This document shows, one piece after another, positions 25,247 to 33,751 of a stretch of DNA of 64,000 bases. The notes below the pieces were generated by a model that ran no database searches, was not told where the DNA came from, and saw only the letters and a list, made by a program, of their open reading frames with translations. A program made the translations under genes and the position numbers. Location of the stretch: positions 1-64,000 of the forward strand of contig URDK01000004.1 of the NCBI GenBank assembly GCA_900546485.1, written 5' to 3'. Within the stretch, counting starts at the first letter, position 1. Each line of letters starts with the position of its first letter. Source of the stretch: an uncultured Eubacteriales bacterium. Its GTDB lineage: Bacteria > Bacillota > Clostridia > Oscillospirales > Oscillospiraceae.

Positions 25247-26302
25247 TCAGCCCTCCATGCCGTAGGCTACAAGCTCGTCCAGCAGGGTGGGGAAGTCGTA
25301 GCCAATGCCGCGCATCATGTTGGGAAAACGGCTGTGCGACGTGAAACCGGGTATGGTGTTGACCTCGTTGAACACCAGCCGCCCGGAAGGCTCAAGGAAC
25401 ATGTCAACGCGTGCAAATCCCCGGCAGCCGAGGGCGCGGTAAATGCGCTTGGCCGTCTCCTGGATGCGCCGCTCCGTCTCCGCATCTACGCGCGCGGGCA
25501 TGTGGATCTTGGAGGTTATGAGGTTGTACTTTTCAACGTAGTCAAAGAGGTCTCCCTGTATCTCTATCTCGTCCGCACGGCCCGCGGTCAGCTTTTGATT
25601 CCCCATGACGGCGCAGCCGACCTCAAAGCCTGTAATGGCCTCCTCTATTATGACGTCGCGGTCAAACTTGAGCGCCTCTTTAACAGCGGAGCGGAGACTT
25701 GCGGCGTTTTCAACGCGCGTTATGCCGAAGGACGAACCTGCACGCACGGGCTTTACAAAGACCGGCATGGGCAGCTCCGATGTGAGCTTCTCGAGCTCGT
25801 CGGGTGAGGGCATGCCTGTGAAGGTAACGGACTTCGGGACGTCGACACCGGCCAGAGAAGCCAGCTTGTGCGCGCGGTCCTTGTCCATGCAGAGTGCTGA
25901 GGCAAGAGTGCCGCAGCCAATGACGGGAATGCCCGCCAGCTCGCAGAGTCCCTGAACGGTGCCATCCTCACCAAAACGCCCGTGCAGCACGGGGAAGGCG
26001 GCGTCGAGCCGTGTGGTGCGCACTCCGTTCATGCGAAACTCAACTATGCCGTGCAGGTCACGGTCTGGCGAAATGACGGCTGGGACACACTTGGAGCGGT
26101 CGGTGCTCCAGCTGTCATCCTCAAGCGCCTCGGCGCCGCCGTAGAAGCGGAACCACTCGCCGCCTTTGGTGATGCCGAGCAGTATGAGCTCGTATTTGTC
26201 ACGGTCCAGATTTGCGATGACTGAGTGCGCAGACTCCAGCGAAACCGGGTACTCAGGCGAGCAGCCGCCGAAAATTACCGCGATTTTAAGTTTCCTGTCC
26301 AT
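25247..26302 (-). CDS. vanG: D-alanine--D-serine ligase of the VanG type
   Basis: The 351-residue ATP-grasp ligase makes the D-Ala-D-Ser ending that lowers vancomycin affinity. Motifs include FGGCSPEYPVSLESA at the start, FVKPVRAGSSFGITRV, the omega-loop segment EKYNLITSKIHMPAR and the metal site VFNEVNTIPGFTSHSRFP. EKYNLITSKIH resembles VanG ligases more than housekeeping Ddl enzymes. The ATG follows AAGGAGG. The neighbours vanXY and vanT, and vanRS upstream, confirm the assignment. Confidence 0.9.
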   Translation of the reverse strand: MDRKLKIAVIFGGCSPEYPVSLESAHSVIANLDRDKYELILLGITKGGEWFRFYGGAEALEDDSWSTDRSKCVPAVISPDRDLHGIVEFRMNGVRTTRLDAAFPVLHGRFGEDGTVQGLCELAGIPVIGCGTLASALCMDKDRAHKLASLAGVDVPKSVTFTGMPSPDELEKLTSELPMPVFVKPVRAGSSFGITRVENAASLRSAVKEALKFDRDVIIEEAITGFEVGCAVMGNQKLTAGRADEIEIQGDLFDYVEKYNLITSKIHMPARVDAETERRIQETAKRIYRALGCRGFARVDMFLEPSGRLVFNEVNTIPGFTSHSRFPNMMRGIGYDFPTLLDELVAYGMEG

Positions 26303-26327
26303 ATATTAAGCCTCCTTGGTAAATAAA

Positions 26328-26371
26328 AAGCTCCGGGTTCTGACAGGTCATATCCTAGCAGAACCCGGAGC
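26328..26371 (-). terminator. Hairpin with T-run between vanS and vanG
   Basis: GCTCCGGGTTCTG at 26330-26342 pairs perfectly with CAGAACCCGGAGC at 26359-26371. Read on the minus strand, the stem is followed by TTTTTATTT, a good intrinsic terminator placed between the regulators and the resistance genes. It may be an attenuator or the end of the vanRS transcript. Confidence 0.7.
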
Positions 26372-26423
26372 GGAGTTTATCCGCAGGGGCTTTTGAAAAG
26401 CATGTGATTTTCAAATGAAATTC

Positions 26424-27533
26424 TTACGATTTTCTGACGTCGCCCAGGGGCAGGGTCACGCTGAATATGATCCTGTTGTCCACGCTCTGGGCGCTGATGC
26501 TGCCGCCGTGGAGCTCTACAATTTCCTTGGCGATGGCCAGTCCGAGCCCAGAGCCGCCGGTGCGGCTCCTTCGCGCGGAGTCCAGGCGGTAGAATTGCTC
26601 AAAGAGCCTGTCAAGCTGCGCGGCGGGAATGGTGTCACCGTGATTTATAACGGTGATATTGGCGTGGTCGCCCTCAATCGCAAGACTTATACGTATTTCA
26701 GTGTTCTCATAGCTGTAATTGATGGCGTTGCGCAGGAGGTTGTCAAAGACTCGCTGGAGCTTGTCCGGGTCGCAGCTTATCATGGTCCCTGCGGGAGCGT
26801 TCACCGTGCAGGAGAGGCCGCGCTCGCGCAGCATGGGCGCAAATTCGTCGGCTATCTGCTCAAGCATCAGACTGAGGTTCACACTGCGGCGGTCGAGTGT
26901 CACGCTGGTGAGAGAAAAGCGCGTGATGTCAAAGAATTCGTTGATGAGGTCTTCCAGCCGCTCTGCCTTATCGAGTGCAATGCCGGTATACTTGGCACGC
27001 TGGGCCTCAGGCAGGTCCTGTTCGTCCTGCAAAAGGCTGAGGTAGCCGATGACGGAGGCCAGAGGCGTCTTGAGGTCGTGAGCGAGGTATACGACGAGGT
27101 CGTTTTTGCGCTTTTCCGCGTCCTCGGCTGCCCGGCGGGAGGCGAGCATGTCGCTCTTTATCTGGTTCATCTGGTTTTCAATGTCGTGCAGCGCGGCGGG
27201 GAGGACCACAGGGCCGTCACCGCCCTTGTATATCTGTTCAGTAGCGCGCACCACATCGCCGAGATAGCCCAGCGTCTTGCCCCAGTATATAAGGAAGATC
27301 ACGATATAGCCGCAAACCAGGAAAATGGTCATGAAAAAGACCACGTTGTCGCGCACCATGATGAGCAGTTCGTATATGAGCCCGCCGTTCCACGGTATGG
27401 CATAGCAGACGAACATGCCGACGAAGAGCGCGACGATGCTGCCGATCGTGAACAGCACGCAGGCGACGACAAAGCGCGTCAGCACGCCGAGCGTCAGCGT
27501 TCTGCGGTACGCAGCTTTCTTTTCCTTATTCAA
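26424..27533 (-). CDS. vanS: Sensor histidine kinase VanS
   Basis: The 369-residue kinase has two membrane helices (about 14-40 and 58-82) with a short external loop, a HAMP-like linker, HisKA with the phosphoacceptor in VVYLAHDLKTPLASVIG (about His160), and an ATPase domain with DNLLRNAINYS and GGSGLGLAIAKEI. The small external sensor region is typical of VanS. It overlaps vanR by eight bases. It presumably controls VanR phosphorylation in response to glycopeptides. Confidence 0.9.
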   Translation of the reverse strand: MNKEKKAAYRRTLTLGVLTRFVVACVLFTIGSIVALFVGMFVCYAIPWNGGLIYELLIMVRDNVVFFMTIFLVCGYIVIFLIYWGKTLGYLGDVVRATEQIYKGGDGPVVLPAALHDIENQMNQIKSDMLASRRAAEDAEKRKNDLVVYLAHDLKTPLASVIGYLSLLQDEQDLPEAQRAKYTGIALDKAERLEDLINEFFDITRFSLTSVTLDRRSVNLSLMLEQIADEFAPMLRERGLSCTVNAPAGTMISCDPDKLQRVFDNLLRNAINYSYENTEIRISLAIEGDHANITVINHGDTIPAAQLDRLFEQFYRLDSARRSRTGGSGLGLAIAKEIVELHGGSISAQSVDNRIIFSVTLPLGDVRKS

Positions 27534-28227
27534 CCTGATACCCCACTCCCCAGATGGTCTTTATGAAGCGCGGCTTGCGCGGCGGCTCGCCCAGCTTCTC
27601 GCGCAGACGGCCGATGTGCGCCATGACGGTGTTGTTATTGTCCAGAAACTTCTCGCCCCAGACGGCCTCAAAGAGCTCCTCCGAGGACACGACCTTGCCC
27701 TGATTCTCGCAGAGGTACCAGAGTATCGAGAATTCGATGGGCGTGAGCTGTACGGCCTTGCCGTAGAGCGTGCATTTGTGCGTCTCGCGGTTTATGACGA
27801 GGCCGCGGATGTCACGTTCAGCCTCGGTCGGCTTCTGATTCGCGGCATCGGCCTGGTTGTAGCGCGTGTAGCGCCGGAGCTGGGTCTTTACGCGGGCCGT
27901 GAGCTCCAGCGGGTTGAAGGGCTTGGTGATGTAGTCGTCCGCGCCGATCGTAAGGCCCATTATCTTGTCTATGTCCTCGACCTTGGCCGTGAGCATGATG
28001 ATGGGCCAGAAATGCTCCTCGCGTATCCTTGCGCAGAGCGTGAAGCCGTCTATATCCGGAAGCATGACGTCAAGTATCGCGAGGTCAAGCTCCTCAGTGT
28101 TCACGCAGCCCAGGGCATCGCGTCCGTTATAGAACTTGCGGACTGCAAATCCCTCGTTTTTAAGGTATAGCTCCACGAGGTCAGCAATTTCAACCTCGTC
28201 GTCGACCACCAGCACGGTTTGTCCCAT
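27526..28227 (-). CDS. vanR: Response regulator VanR
   Basis: The 233-residue OmpR-type regulator has Asp in VVDDEVEIADL, phosphoacceptor Asp near 53 in LAILDVMLPDIDG and Lys in DDYITKPFNPLEL, followed by a winged-helix domain ending FIKTIWGVGYQVE. ATG 28227 is chosen because GGAGG precedes it and homologues begin near VLVVDDE. It is the first gene of the van cluster, as in other vanG-type loci. Confidence 0.9.
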   Translation of the reverse strand: MGQTVLVVDDEVEIADLVELYLKNEGFAVRKFYNGRDALGCVNTEELDLAILDVMLPDIDGFTLCARIREEHFWPIIMLTAKVEDIDKIMGLTIGADDYITKPFNPLELTARVKTQLRRYTRYNQADAANQKPTEAERDIRGLVINRETHKCTLYGKAVQLTPIEFSILWYLCENQGKVVSSEELFEAVWGEKFLDNNNTVMAHIGRLREKLGEPPRKPRFIKTIWGVGYQVE

Positions 28228-28297
28228 AAGTGCCTCCGTAATAAGCTGTTTAAGACAGTTTAGCACAAGGCGGAGCGCGTTTCAACGCCATTTGTGG

Positions 28298-28326
28298 TTG
28301 CAAGGGGCGGGTATAGGTATTATAAT
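28298..28326 (+). promoter_or_regulatory. Promoter of the aminotransferase gene
   Basis: TTGCAA at 28298-28303 and TATAAT at 28321-28326 are separated by 17 bases. The gene begins at 28360. Confidence 0.65.
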
Positions 28327-28359
28327 GTAGTATATTTTTTAGGGAAGGTACGTCGTGAG

Positions 28360-29550
28360 ATGAAAGAGCTTTCAAAACTTGCAAAAAATGTGAACCCTTC
28401 GACGACACTGGCCATTGATGCCATGGCAAAGCAGATGCGCGCCGATGGCCTCGACGTTATCGGCTTCGGCGCCGGCGAGCCGGATTTTGAAACTCCGGTC
28501 AATATCCAGGACGTGGGCGTAGATGCGATAAGAAAGGGCAAAACCAAATACACCCCCGCCGCCGGCATCGTGGAGCTGCGCAAGGCTGCCGCCGCACGTC
28601 TCAAGGCGGATTGCGGGCTTGACTATGACTACACTCAGATAGTTGTGGCCAGTGGAGCCAAACACAACGTTTACATCGCCCTCGCCGTGCTGATAAATCC
28701 CGGGGACGAGGTCATTGTTCCCGCTCCGTACTGGGTCAGCTACTGTGAGATGATCTCCATGCTGGGCGGCACCCCGGTTCCCGTGCTCGCGGAGGAGAGC
28801 CAGCACTTTAAGATCACCCCGGCCCAGCTCGAGGCCGCCATTACAGACAAGACCAAGGCCATCATGCTCAACAACCCCTCCAACCCGACCGGCATGTTCT
28901 ACACCAGGCCTGAGCTTGAGGCGCTGGCTGAGGTCTGCGTGAAACACGATCTCTACATCATAGCTGATGAGATATACTACAAGCTCCTCTACGATGGACT
29001 GGAGTTTACCAGCATTGCCTCACTCAGCGATGAGGTCAAGGAGCACACCATACTCATAAACGGCGTGTCCAAGTCCTACGCCATGACCGGCTGGAGAATA
29101 GGCTACGCCGCGGCGAACAAGGAGCTCGCCAAGGTCATGTCCAACTACCTGAGCCACTCCACCGGCGCCCCCTCCACCATCAGCCAGTGGGCAGCGGTCG
29201 AAGCGCTGAGCGGCCCGCAGGACACCATTGAGGACATGCGCAAGGTGTTTGAGGAGCGCCGCAACTACCTGGTCTCGCGGCTCAACAGCATACCCGGCGT
29301 GAGCTGCATCACGCCCAACGGCGCGTTCTACGTCATGATGAACATAGAGAAGCTCATTGGCCGAACCCTTGGCGGCAAGCTCATCGAAAACGACGATGAC
29401 TTTGGCGTGGCCTTCCTCGAAAAGGGCCTTGTCGCCGTCGTGCCCTGCTCCGGCTTCGGCATAAAGAATTTCGTCCGTTGGACCTATGCCACTTCGATGG
29501 AGAATATCAAAGAGGGTCTCGACAGACTGGAAAAGTTCCTGGCCGAGTAG
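28360..29550 (+). CDS. Pyridoxal phosphate aminotransferase (aspartate aminotransferase type)
   Basis: The 396-residue class I/II enzyme has GAGEPDFETP near the start, YTPAAGIVELRKAAA, the NNPSNPTGM motif, DEIYYKLLYDG, the PLP lysine in INGVSKSYAMTGWRIGYAA (near 235) and the C-terminal substrate Arg in NFVRWTYA. This pattern fits the AspB subgroup, which transfers the amino group of aspartate to 2-oxoglutarate. ATG 28360 matches the usual start; upstream codons lie in the promoter. It is divergent from vanR and single-gene. Confidence 0.92.
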   Translation: MKELSKLAKNVNPSTTLAIDAMAKQMRADGLDVIGFGAGEPDFETPVNIQDVGVDAIRKGKTKYTPAAGIVELRKAAAARLKADCGLDYDYTQIVVASGAKHNVYIALAVLINPGDEVIVPAPYWVSYCEMISMLGGTPVPVLAEESQHFKITPAQLEAAITDKTKAIMLNNPSNPTGMFYTRPELEALAEVCVKHDLYIIADEIYYKLLYDGLEFTSIASLSDEVKEHTILINGVSKSYAMTGWRIGYAAANKELAKVMSNYLSHSTGAPSTISQWAAVEALSGPQDTIEDMRKVFEERRNYLVSRLNSIPGVSCITPNGAFYVMMNIEKLIGRTLGGKLIENDDDFGVAFLEKGLVAVVPCSGFGIKNFVRWTYATSMENIKEGLDRLEKFLAE

Positions 29551-29597
29551 TTAAAAGAGCCCGTCCCGCATAGAGTTTGAGGGAGGGGTGATGAGCA

Positions 29598-30329
29598 ATG
29601 GCGATTTCTATAAGGCTGAAGGACGTGCTTCCGCTGCTTCTGGCTCTGGTGTTGGTGGTGCTCTGCTTTGCACTGCCGCCCATCTACGCCGATGAGACGG
29701 AGCCGGTCACGGCTGAAGCGGAGACGACCCGTGTACTGATAATCGACGCAGGCCACGGCGGGGAGGACGGCGGAGCGACAACGGCCGAGGGCGTGCCGGA
29801 GAGCGGCATAAACCTTGCCATTGCGCAAAAGCTGGAGGCCCTCGCCGGCCTCTGCGGCGTTGAGAGCGTGATGACGCGGGAAAGCCAGGAGATCGACTAT
29901 CCCGACAGCGCCTCCACGACCGCCCAGCGCAAGCAATCCGATCAGAAGGCGCGCATTGAGCTCATCAATTCTCAAAGCGACGCGGTGCTCATAAGCATTC
30001 ACCAGAATTTCTTCCCGAATGCCAAACCATCCGGCTGTCAGGTGCTTTACGGCAAGCCGGACGGCAGCCGGGAGCTGGGCGAACTGACACACAGAAACCT
30101 CACAGAGGCGCTGTGCCCCACGAGCCGCCGCGTTGCCGCGCCGATTTCGGAGGACATATACCTCATGCGCTCGGCCAAGTGTACGTCCATACTCGTCGAG
30201 TGCGGCTTTCTCTCCAACCCGAGCGAAGCGGCACTGCTGCAAACCGAGAGCTATCAGCTGAAAATATCGGCCCTGCTTATGGCGTCCTATCTGCAATATG
30301 AGGCGGGGTCAGACGGAATGGTGTTATGA
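29598..30329 (+). CDS. cwlD: N-acetylmuramoyl-L-alanine amidase CwlD
   Basis: CwlD removes peptides from muramic acid so that muramic lactam can form in the spore cortex. The 243-residue protein has an N-terminal membrane anchor or signal (about 8-31), then the Amidase_3 domain with zinc ligands His in IDAGHGGEDGG, Glu in AIAQKLE or nearby, His in ISIHQNFF, and catalytic Glu in ILVECGFLSNPSEA. It shares ATGA with radA, forming cwlD-radA-DUF6873. Length and anchor fit CwlD better than vegetative amidases. Confidence 0.87.
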   Translation: MAISIRLKDVLPLLLALVLVVLCFALPPIYADETEPVTAEAETTRVLIIDAGHGGEDGGATTAEGVPESGINLAIAQKLEALAGLCGVESVMTRESQEIDYPDSASTTAQRKQSDQKARIELINSQSDAVLISIHQNFFPNAKPSGCQVLYGKPDGSRELGELTHRNLTEALCPTSRRVAAPISEDIYLMRSAKCTSILVECGFLSNPSEAALLQTESYQLKISALLMASYLQYEAGSDGMVL

Positions 30330-31687
30330 AACAAAAGACAGTATTCTACTGCACAGAGTGCGGCAATGAGACGGCAAAGTGGTCGGGTCAGTGCCCCGCC
30401 TGCGGAGCCTGGAACACGCTGACCGAGGCACCGGTGCAGACCAAGTCCGGCAAGGCCGCCTCAGCGGCCTCGAGGCACAGCAGCGGCAAGCCCAAGCTGC
30501 TCTCGGAGCTGGATACGCAGGAGGAGATAAGGTTCACCACCGGTGTCGGCGAGCTGGACCGCGTGCTCGGCGGCGGAGCCGTCCGCGGCTCCGTTGTGCT
30601 TGTAGGCGGCGCGCCGGGCGTCGGTAAGTCCACGCTGCTCTTGCAGCTATGCGGCCTCATTGGAAAGAGCGAGCGCGTGCTCTATGTCACAGGCGAGGAG
30701 AGCCGCCGCCAGCTCAAGATGCGTGCCCAGCGCCTCGGCGTCTCGGAGGGCGAGATCTACGTCCTCGCAGAGACGCAGCTCGCGGAGATAGAGTCCCAGA
30801 TTGAGGACTTACAGCCCACCGTGGTCATCGTGGACTCCATTCAGACCATGTTTGACACCGAGATTGCCGCCGCGCCCGGCAGCATCAGCCAGGTGCGCGA
30901 GTGCACGATGTCCATCATGCGCCTCGCCAAGGCCGACGGCTTCACGGCGTTTGTCGTCGGCCACATCAATAAGGAGGGCAACATCGCGGGACCCAAGGTG
31001 CTCGAGCACATGGTCGACTGCGTCCTCTACTTCGAGGGCGAGCAGAGTCTGAGCTATCGCATCCTCCGCGCGGCGAAGAACCGCTTCGGCTCTACTAACG
31101 AGATAGGCGTCTTTGAGATGGCCGATACCGGGCTTCGCGAGGTACCAAACCCCTCGGAGACTATGCTTTCCGGCCGTCCGCTGGACACGCCGGGCACCTG
31201 CGTGACCTGCGTGATGGAGGGCACGCGCCCCATACTGGCCGAGATACAGGCCCTCGTGGCCCAGTCCGGCTACGGCAATCCCCGCCGCAACTCAAACGGC
31301 ATCGACTATAATCGCGCGATGCTGCTGCTGGCCGTGCTGGAAAAGCGCGGCGGAATGAGTGTTGCGGGTTGTGACGCGTATATAAACGTCGTCGGCGGCC
31401 TGCAATTGGACGAGACCGCTGCGGACCTTGCCACGCTGTTGGCTGTGGCATCAAGTTGGAAGGACGTGGCCATAGGCTCCGACCTTGCCGCTGTGGGCGA
31501 AGTTGGACTTTCAGGCGAGGTTCGTTCTGTGACCCAGCTGGGCCACCGTCTCTCCGAGATCGCCCGCCTCGGCTTCAAGCGCTGCATTATCCCCGCCCAC
31601 GTCAAGGGCGAGTTGCCGAAGCCGAAGGGGCTCGAGCTTATAAGCGTCAAAAACGTCCGCGAGGCCATCCGGGAGGCGCTCGGATGA
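30326..31687 (+). CDS. radA: DNA repair protein RadA
   Basis: The 453-residue RecA-like helicase processes branched recombination intermediates. It has the N-terminal zinc finger YCTECGNETAKWSGQCPACG, Walker A GAPGVGKSTLLLQL (about 93-106), Walker B VIVDSIQT, the RadA motif KNRFGSTNEIGVF, and a C-terminal Lon protease-like domain (about 285-453). It is complete. It overlaps cwlD upstream and the DUF6873-like gene downstream by four bases each. Confidence 0.96.
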   Translation: MKQKTVFYCTECGNETAKWSGQCPACGAWNTLTEAPVQTKSGKAASAASRHSSGKPKLLSELDTQEEIRFTTGVGELDRVLGGGAVRGSVVLVGGAPGVGKSTLLLQLCGLIGKSERVLYVTGEESRRQLKMRAQRLGVSEGEIYVLAETQLAEIESQIEDLQPTVVIVDSIQTMFDTEIAAAPGSISQVRECTMSIMRLAKADGFTAFVVGHINKEGNIAGPKVLEHMVDCVLYFEGEQSLSYRILRAAKNRFGSTNEIGVFEMADTGLREVPNPSETMLSGRPLDTPGTCVTCVMEGTRPILAEIQALVAQSGYGNPRRNSNGIDYNRAMLLLAVLEKRGGMSVAGCDAYINVVGGLQLDETAADLATLLAVASSWKDVAIGSDLAAVGEVGLSGEVRSVTQLGHRLSEIARLGFKRCIIPAHVKGELPKPKGLELISVKNVREAIREALG

Positions 31688-32433
31688 GCGCACGGCTGAT
31701 AAAAACGCCCCACCTGCCGCAAGGCAAGGTGGGGCTGGCCGCGTTCGGGGCAAAGTACCGCGAAAGCCTCGAAGAGCCGCTGCAAAACCTTGGCATAACC
31801 CCGCTCTGGCTGCCGGATAACGAGGCCGTCGACCCGCGCCTTTCAGGCCATGCTGATTTGATGCTGCTGCACCTAGGCGGCAACCGCGTCGTGACAAGCT
31901 GCGGCGGCGAGATACCGCAGGTGCTTAGCGCCCTCGGCTTTGAGGTCATCCGCGCGGCGGAGCAGGGGAGGGAATACCCAGCCGATGCCCGGCTCTGCGC
32001 CTGCGTGGTCGGTGTGCGCTGCATCCACAACTTCAAAATCAGCGACCCTGCCATCTCAGGTTTCGAGCGAGTGGACGTACGCCAGGGTTACGCCAAATGC
32101 TGTACCTGCGTCGTGGATGAGGGCTCGATCATCACATCCGACGCCGGAATAGCAAAGGCCGCAGCCCGGCACGGTATGGACGTGCTCGGGATACGGCCCG
32201 GATTTATTGAGCTCGAGGGCTTTGACACCGGATTCATAGGCGGAGCGGCGTTCAGGATATCGGAGCGCGCTCTCGCCTTCACCGGACAGCTGGACAACCA
32301 CCCCGACAAAGCGAAAATTGAGGCTTACCTCCGCTCACGCGGCATAGAACCCGTATATCTGACGGAGCGACCGGCTTTTGATATTGGCTCGGCCGTGCTG
32401 CTCACCGAGGCGGAAGCGATATCTTCCCCATGA
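31684..32433 (+). CDS. DUF6873-like protein (putative GME fold)
   Basis: The 249-residue protein starts in an ATGA overlap with radA. I recognise it as the clostridial family that follows radA, which I recall as DUF6873 with a guanidino-group modifying enzyme (GME) type fold. Segments that could hold active-site residues are VRCIHNFKISD, KCCTCVVDEGSIITSD and FIGGAAFRI; the paired Cys in KCCTC is notable because GME enzymes use a Cys nucleophile. No signal peptide is seen. The substrate is unknown. Its last 32 bases overlap the converging anmK gene. Confidence 0.6.
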   Translation: MSARLIKTPHLPQGKVGLAAFGAKYRESLEEPLQNLGITPLWLPDNEAVDPRLSGHADLMLLHLGGNRVVTSCGGEIPQVLSALGFEVIRAAEQGREYPADARLCACVVGVRCIHNFKISDPAISGFERVDVRQGYAKCCTCVVDEGSIITSDAGIAKAAARHGMDVLGIRPGFIELEGFDTGFIGGAAFRISERALAFTGQLDNHPDKAKIEAYLRSRGIEPVYLTERPAFDIGSAVLLTEAEAISSP

Positions 32434-33601
32434 CCGAAGCGTTTGTCGCCCCTGTGACACCCGGCAGGCTGTTCGGAAGCCCCGCAAGGCAGCGGTCTCC
32501 TAGTATGGCAAAGGCCACGGCCTCTTTTGCGTCGCTGCTGAATCCCAGATCCTCCTGAGTTTTGACCTCAACACCGAAGCGCTCAAAGCGCGCGGCGAGG
32601 CGGCCCAGGAGGGTTTTGTTATAACTGCCACCGCCGCCGACAAGCAGCTCGGAGGCTTTGTATTTCGGCAGTACATAGCGCTCGTAAGCGTCGGCTATCG
32701 ACCAGGCCGTCAGCTCCGTGGCAGTAGCGGCGAGGTCCTCCCAGCTGAGTCCGTGCTCACGCCCCCAGGAGAAGATGCGCTCTGCGTACTGTGTCCCAAA
32801 AAGCTCGCGGCCCGTAGACTTGGGCAGGGGGAGAGTGTAATAGGACTCCGCGCGGAGCTGAGCCAGCAGCCGCTCGTCAACGTGGCCGCGCGCGGCCATG
32901 GCCCCGCCCCTGTCATAGCGCTCGCGTCCCTCGGTGGCTGCGGAGACAACGGCGTCAATGAGCATATTTCCCGGCCCGGTGTCGAAGGCGTAAACATCCT
33001 CCGGCGCACAGCCGGCGGGCAGGACGGTCATGTTGCCGATGCCGCCTATATTCTGCAAAAGCCGCGTGCGCTCTGTGCTTCTATATAACAGATACTCCGT
33101 AAACGGCACCAACGGCGCGCCCTGACCACCTGCCGCGAGGTCAGCGACACGGAAATCCGAGACCGTCACCAGCCCGGTCCGCTGTGCTATGACTGCGCCC
33201 TCACCGATCTGTACCGTGCAGCGGGCGCTCTGGCCGCAGAACTGAACCTCATCAGGAGAATGCCAGATCGTCTGGCCGTGTGAGGCCACAGCGTCAACCT
33301 CGGACGGGCTGAGCCCAGCTGCTCTGATGACAGAGAGCGCCGCTTCGGCATACAGTTCGCCAAGAACATAAGACATCCGTCCAAGTTTGTCGACCGTTGC
33401 TTTTACCGGGTCAAAGAGCTCAAAGATACCGGAACGCACGGCATCCGGGAAAGGGCGGTCCTCAAAGGCCAGCAGCCGCACCGAAGGAGCATCCTGCTCG
33501 CCGGAGAGCTCCACAAGAGCTGCGTCAATACCATCCACCGAGGTGCCGGACATCAAACCAACGATGCGGCGCACCGGTTTTTCTGCAATATCTCTCAGCA
33601 T
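32402..33601 (-). CDS. anmK: Anhydro-N-acetylmuramic acid kinase
   Basis: AnmK opens and phosphorylates 1,6-anhydro-MurNAc to MurNAc-6-phosphate, the substrate of MurQ. The 399-residue protein has the family opening GLMSGTSVDGIDAAL, the catalytic region SHGQTIWHSP, FDTGPGNMLIDA and ATP-binding LLVGGGGSYNKTLL. ATG 33601 is chosen behind GAGGTGAG. It diverges from the murQ-nagZ operon. Anhydro sugars come from lytic transglycosylases, including those acting in sporulation and germination. Confidence 0.94.
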   Translation of the reverse strand: MLRDIAEKPVRRIVGLMSGTSVDGIDAALVELSGEQDAPSVRLLAFEDRPFPDAVRSGIFELFDPVKATVDKLGRMSYVLGELYAEAALSVIRAAGLSPSEVDAVASHGQTIWHSPDEVQFCGQSARCTVQIGEGAVIAQRTGLVTVSDFRVADLAAGGQGAPLVPFTEYLLYRSTERTRLLQNIGGIGNMTVLPAGCAPEDVYAFDTGPGNMLIDAVVSAATEGRERYDRGGAMAARGHVDERLLAQLRAESYYTLPLPKSTGRELFGTQYAERIFSWGREHGLSWEDLAATATELTAWSIADAYERYVLPKYKASELLVGGGGSYNKTLLGRLAARFERFGVEVKTQEDLGFSSDAKEAVAFAILGDRCLAGLPNSLPGVTGATNASVMGKISLPPR

Positions 33602-33662
33602 TTTTCTCACCTCTTGCCGTAGTGTCCAAAAAACATGCCCAATTAATTACACTTATGCACAG

Positions 33663-33691
33663 TTGCGCGGAAAAACAAGGCGTGATATAAT
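33663..33691 (+). promoter_or_regulatory. Promoter of the muropeptide salvage operon
   Basis: TTGCGC at 33663-33668 and TATAAT at 33686-33691 are separated by 17 bases. The AmiE-like gene begins at 33752. Confidence 0.5.
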
Positions 33692-33751
33692 GTTACCAAA
33701 TCAGCCGAAACAATGATACAATATTTCTTACCAAAAGAAAAGGGGTATTTT

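Noticed and set aside
26415..27566. A 383-codon plus-strand frame over vanS
   Set aside because: It is antisense to a histidine kinase with all motifs intact; no start signals.
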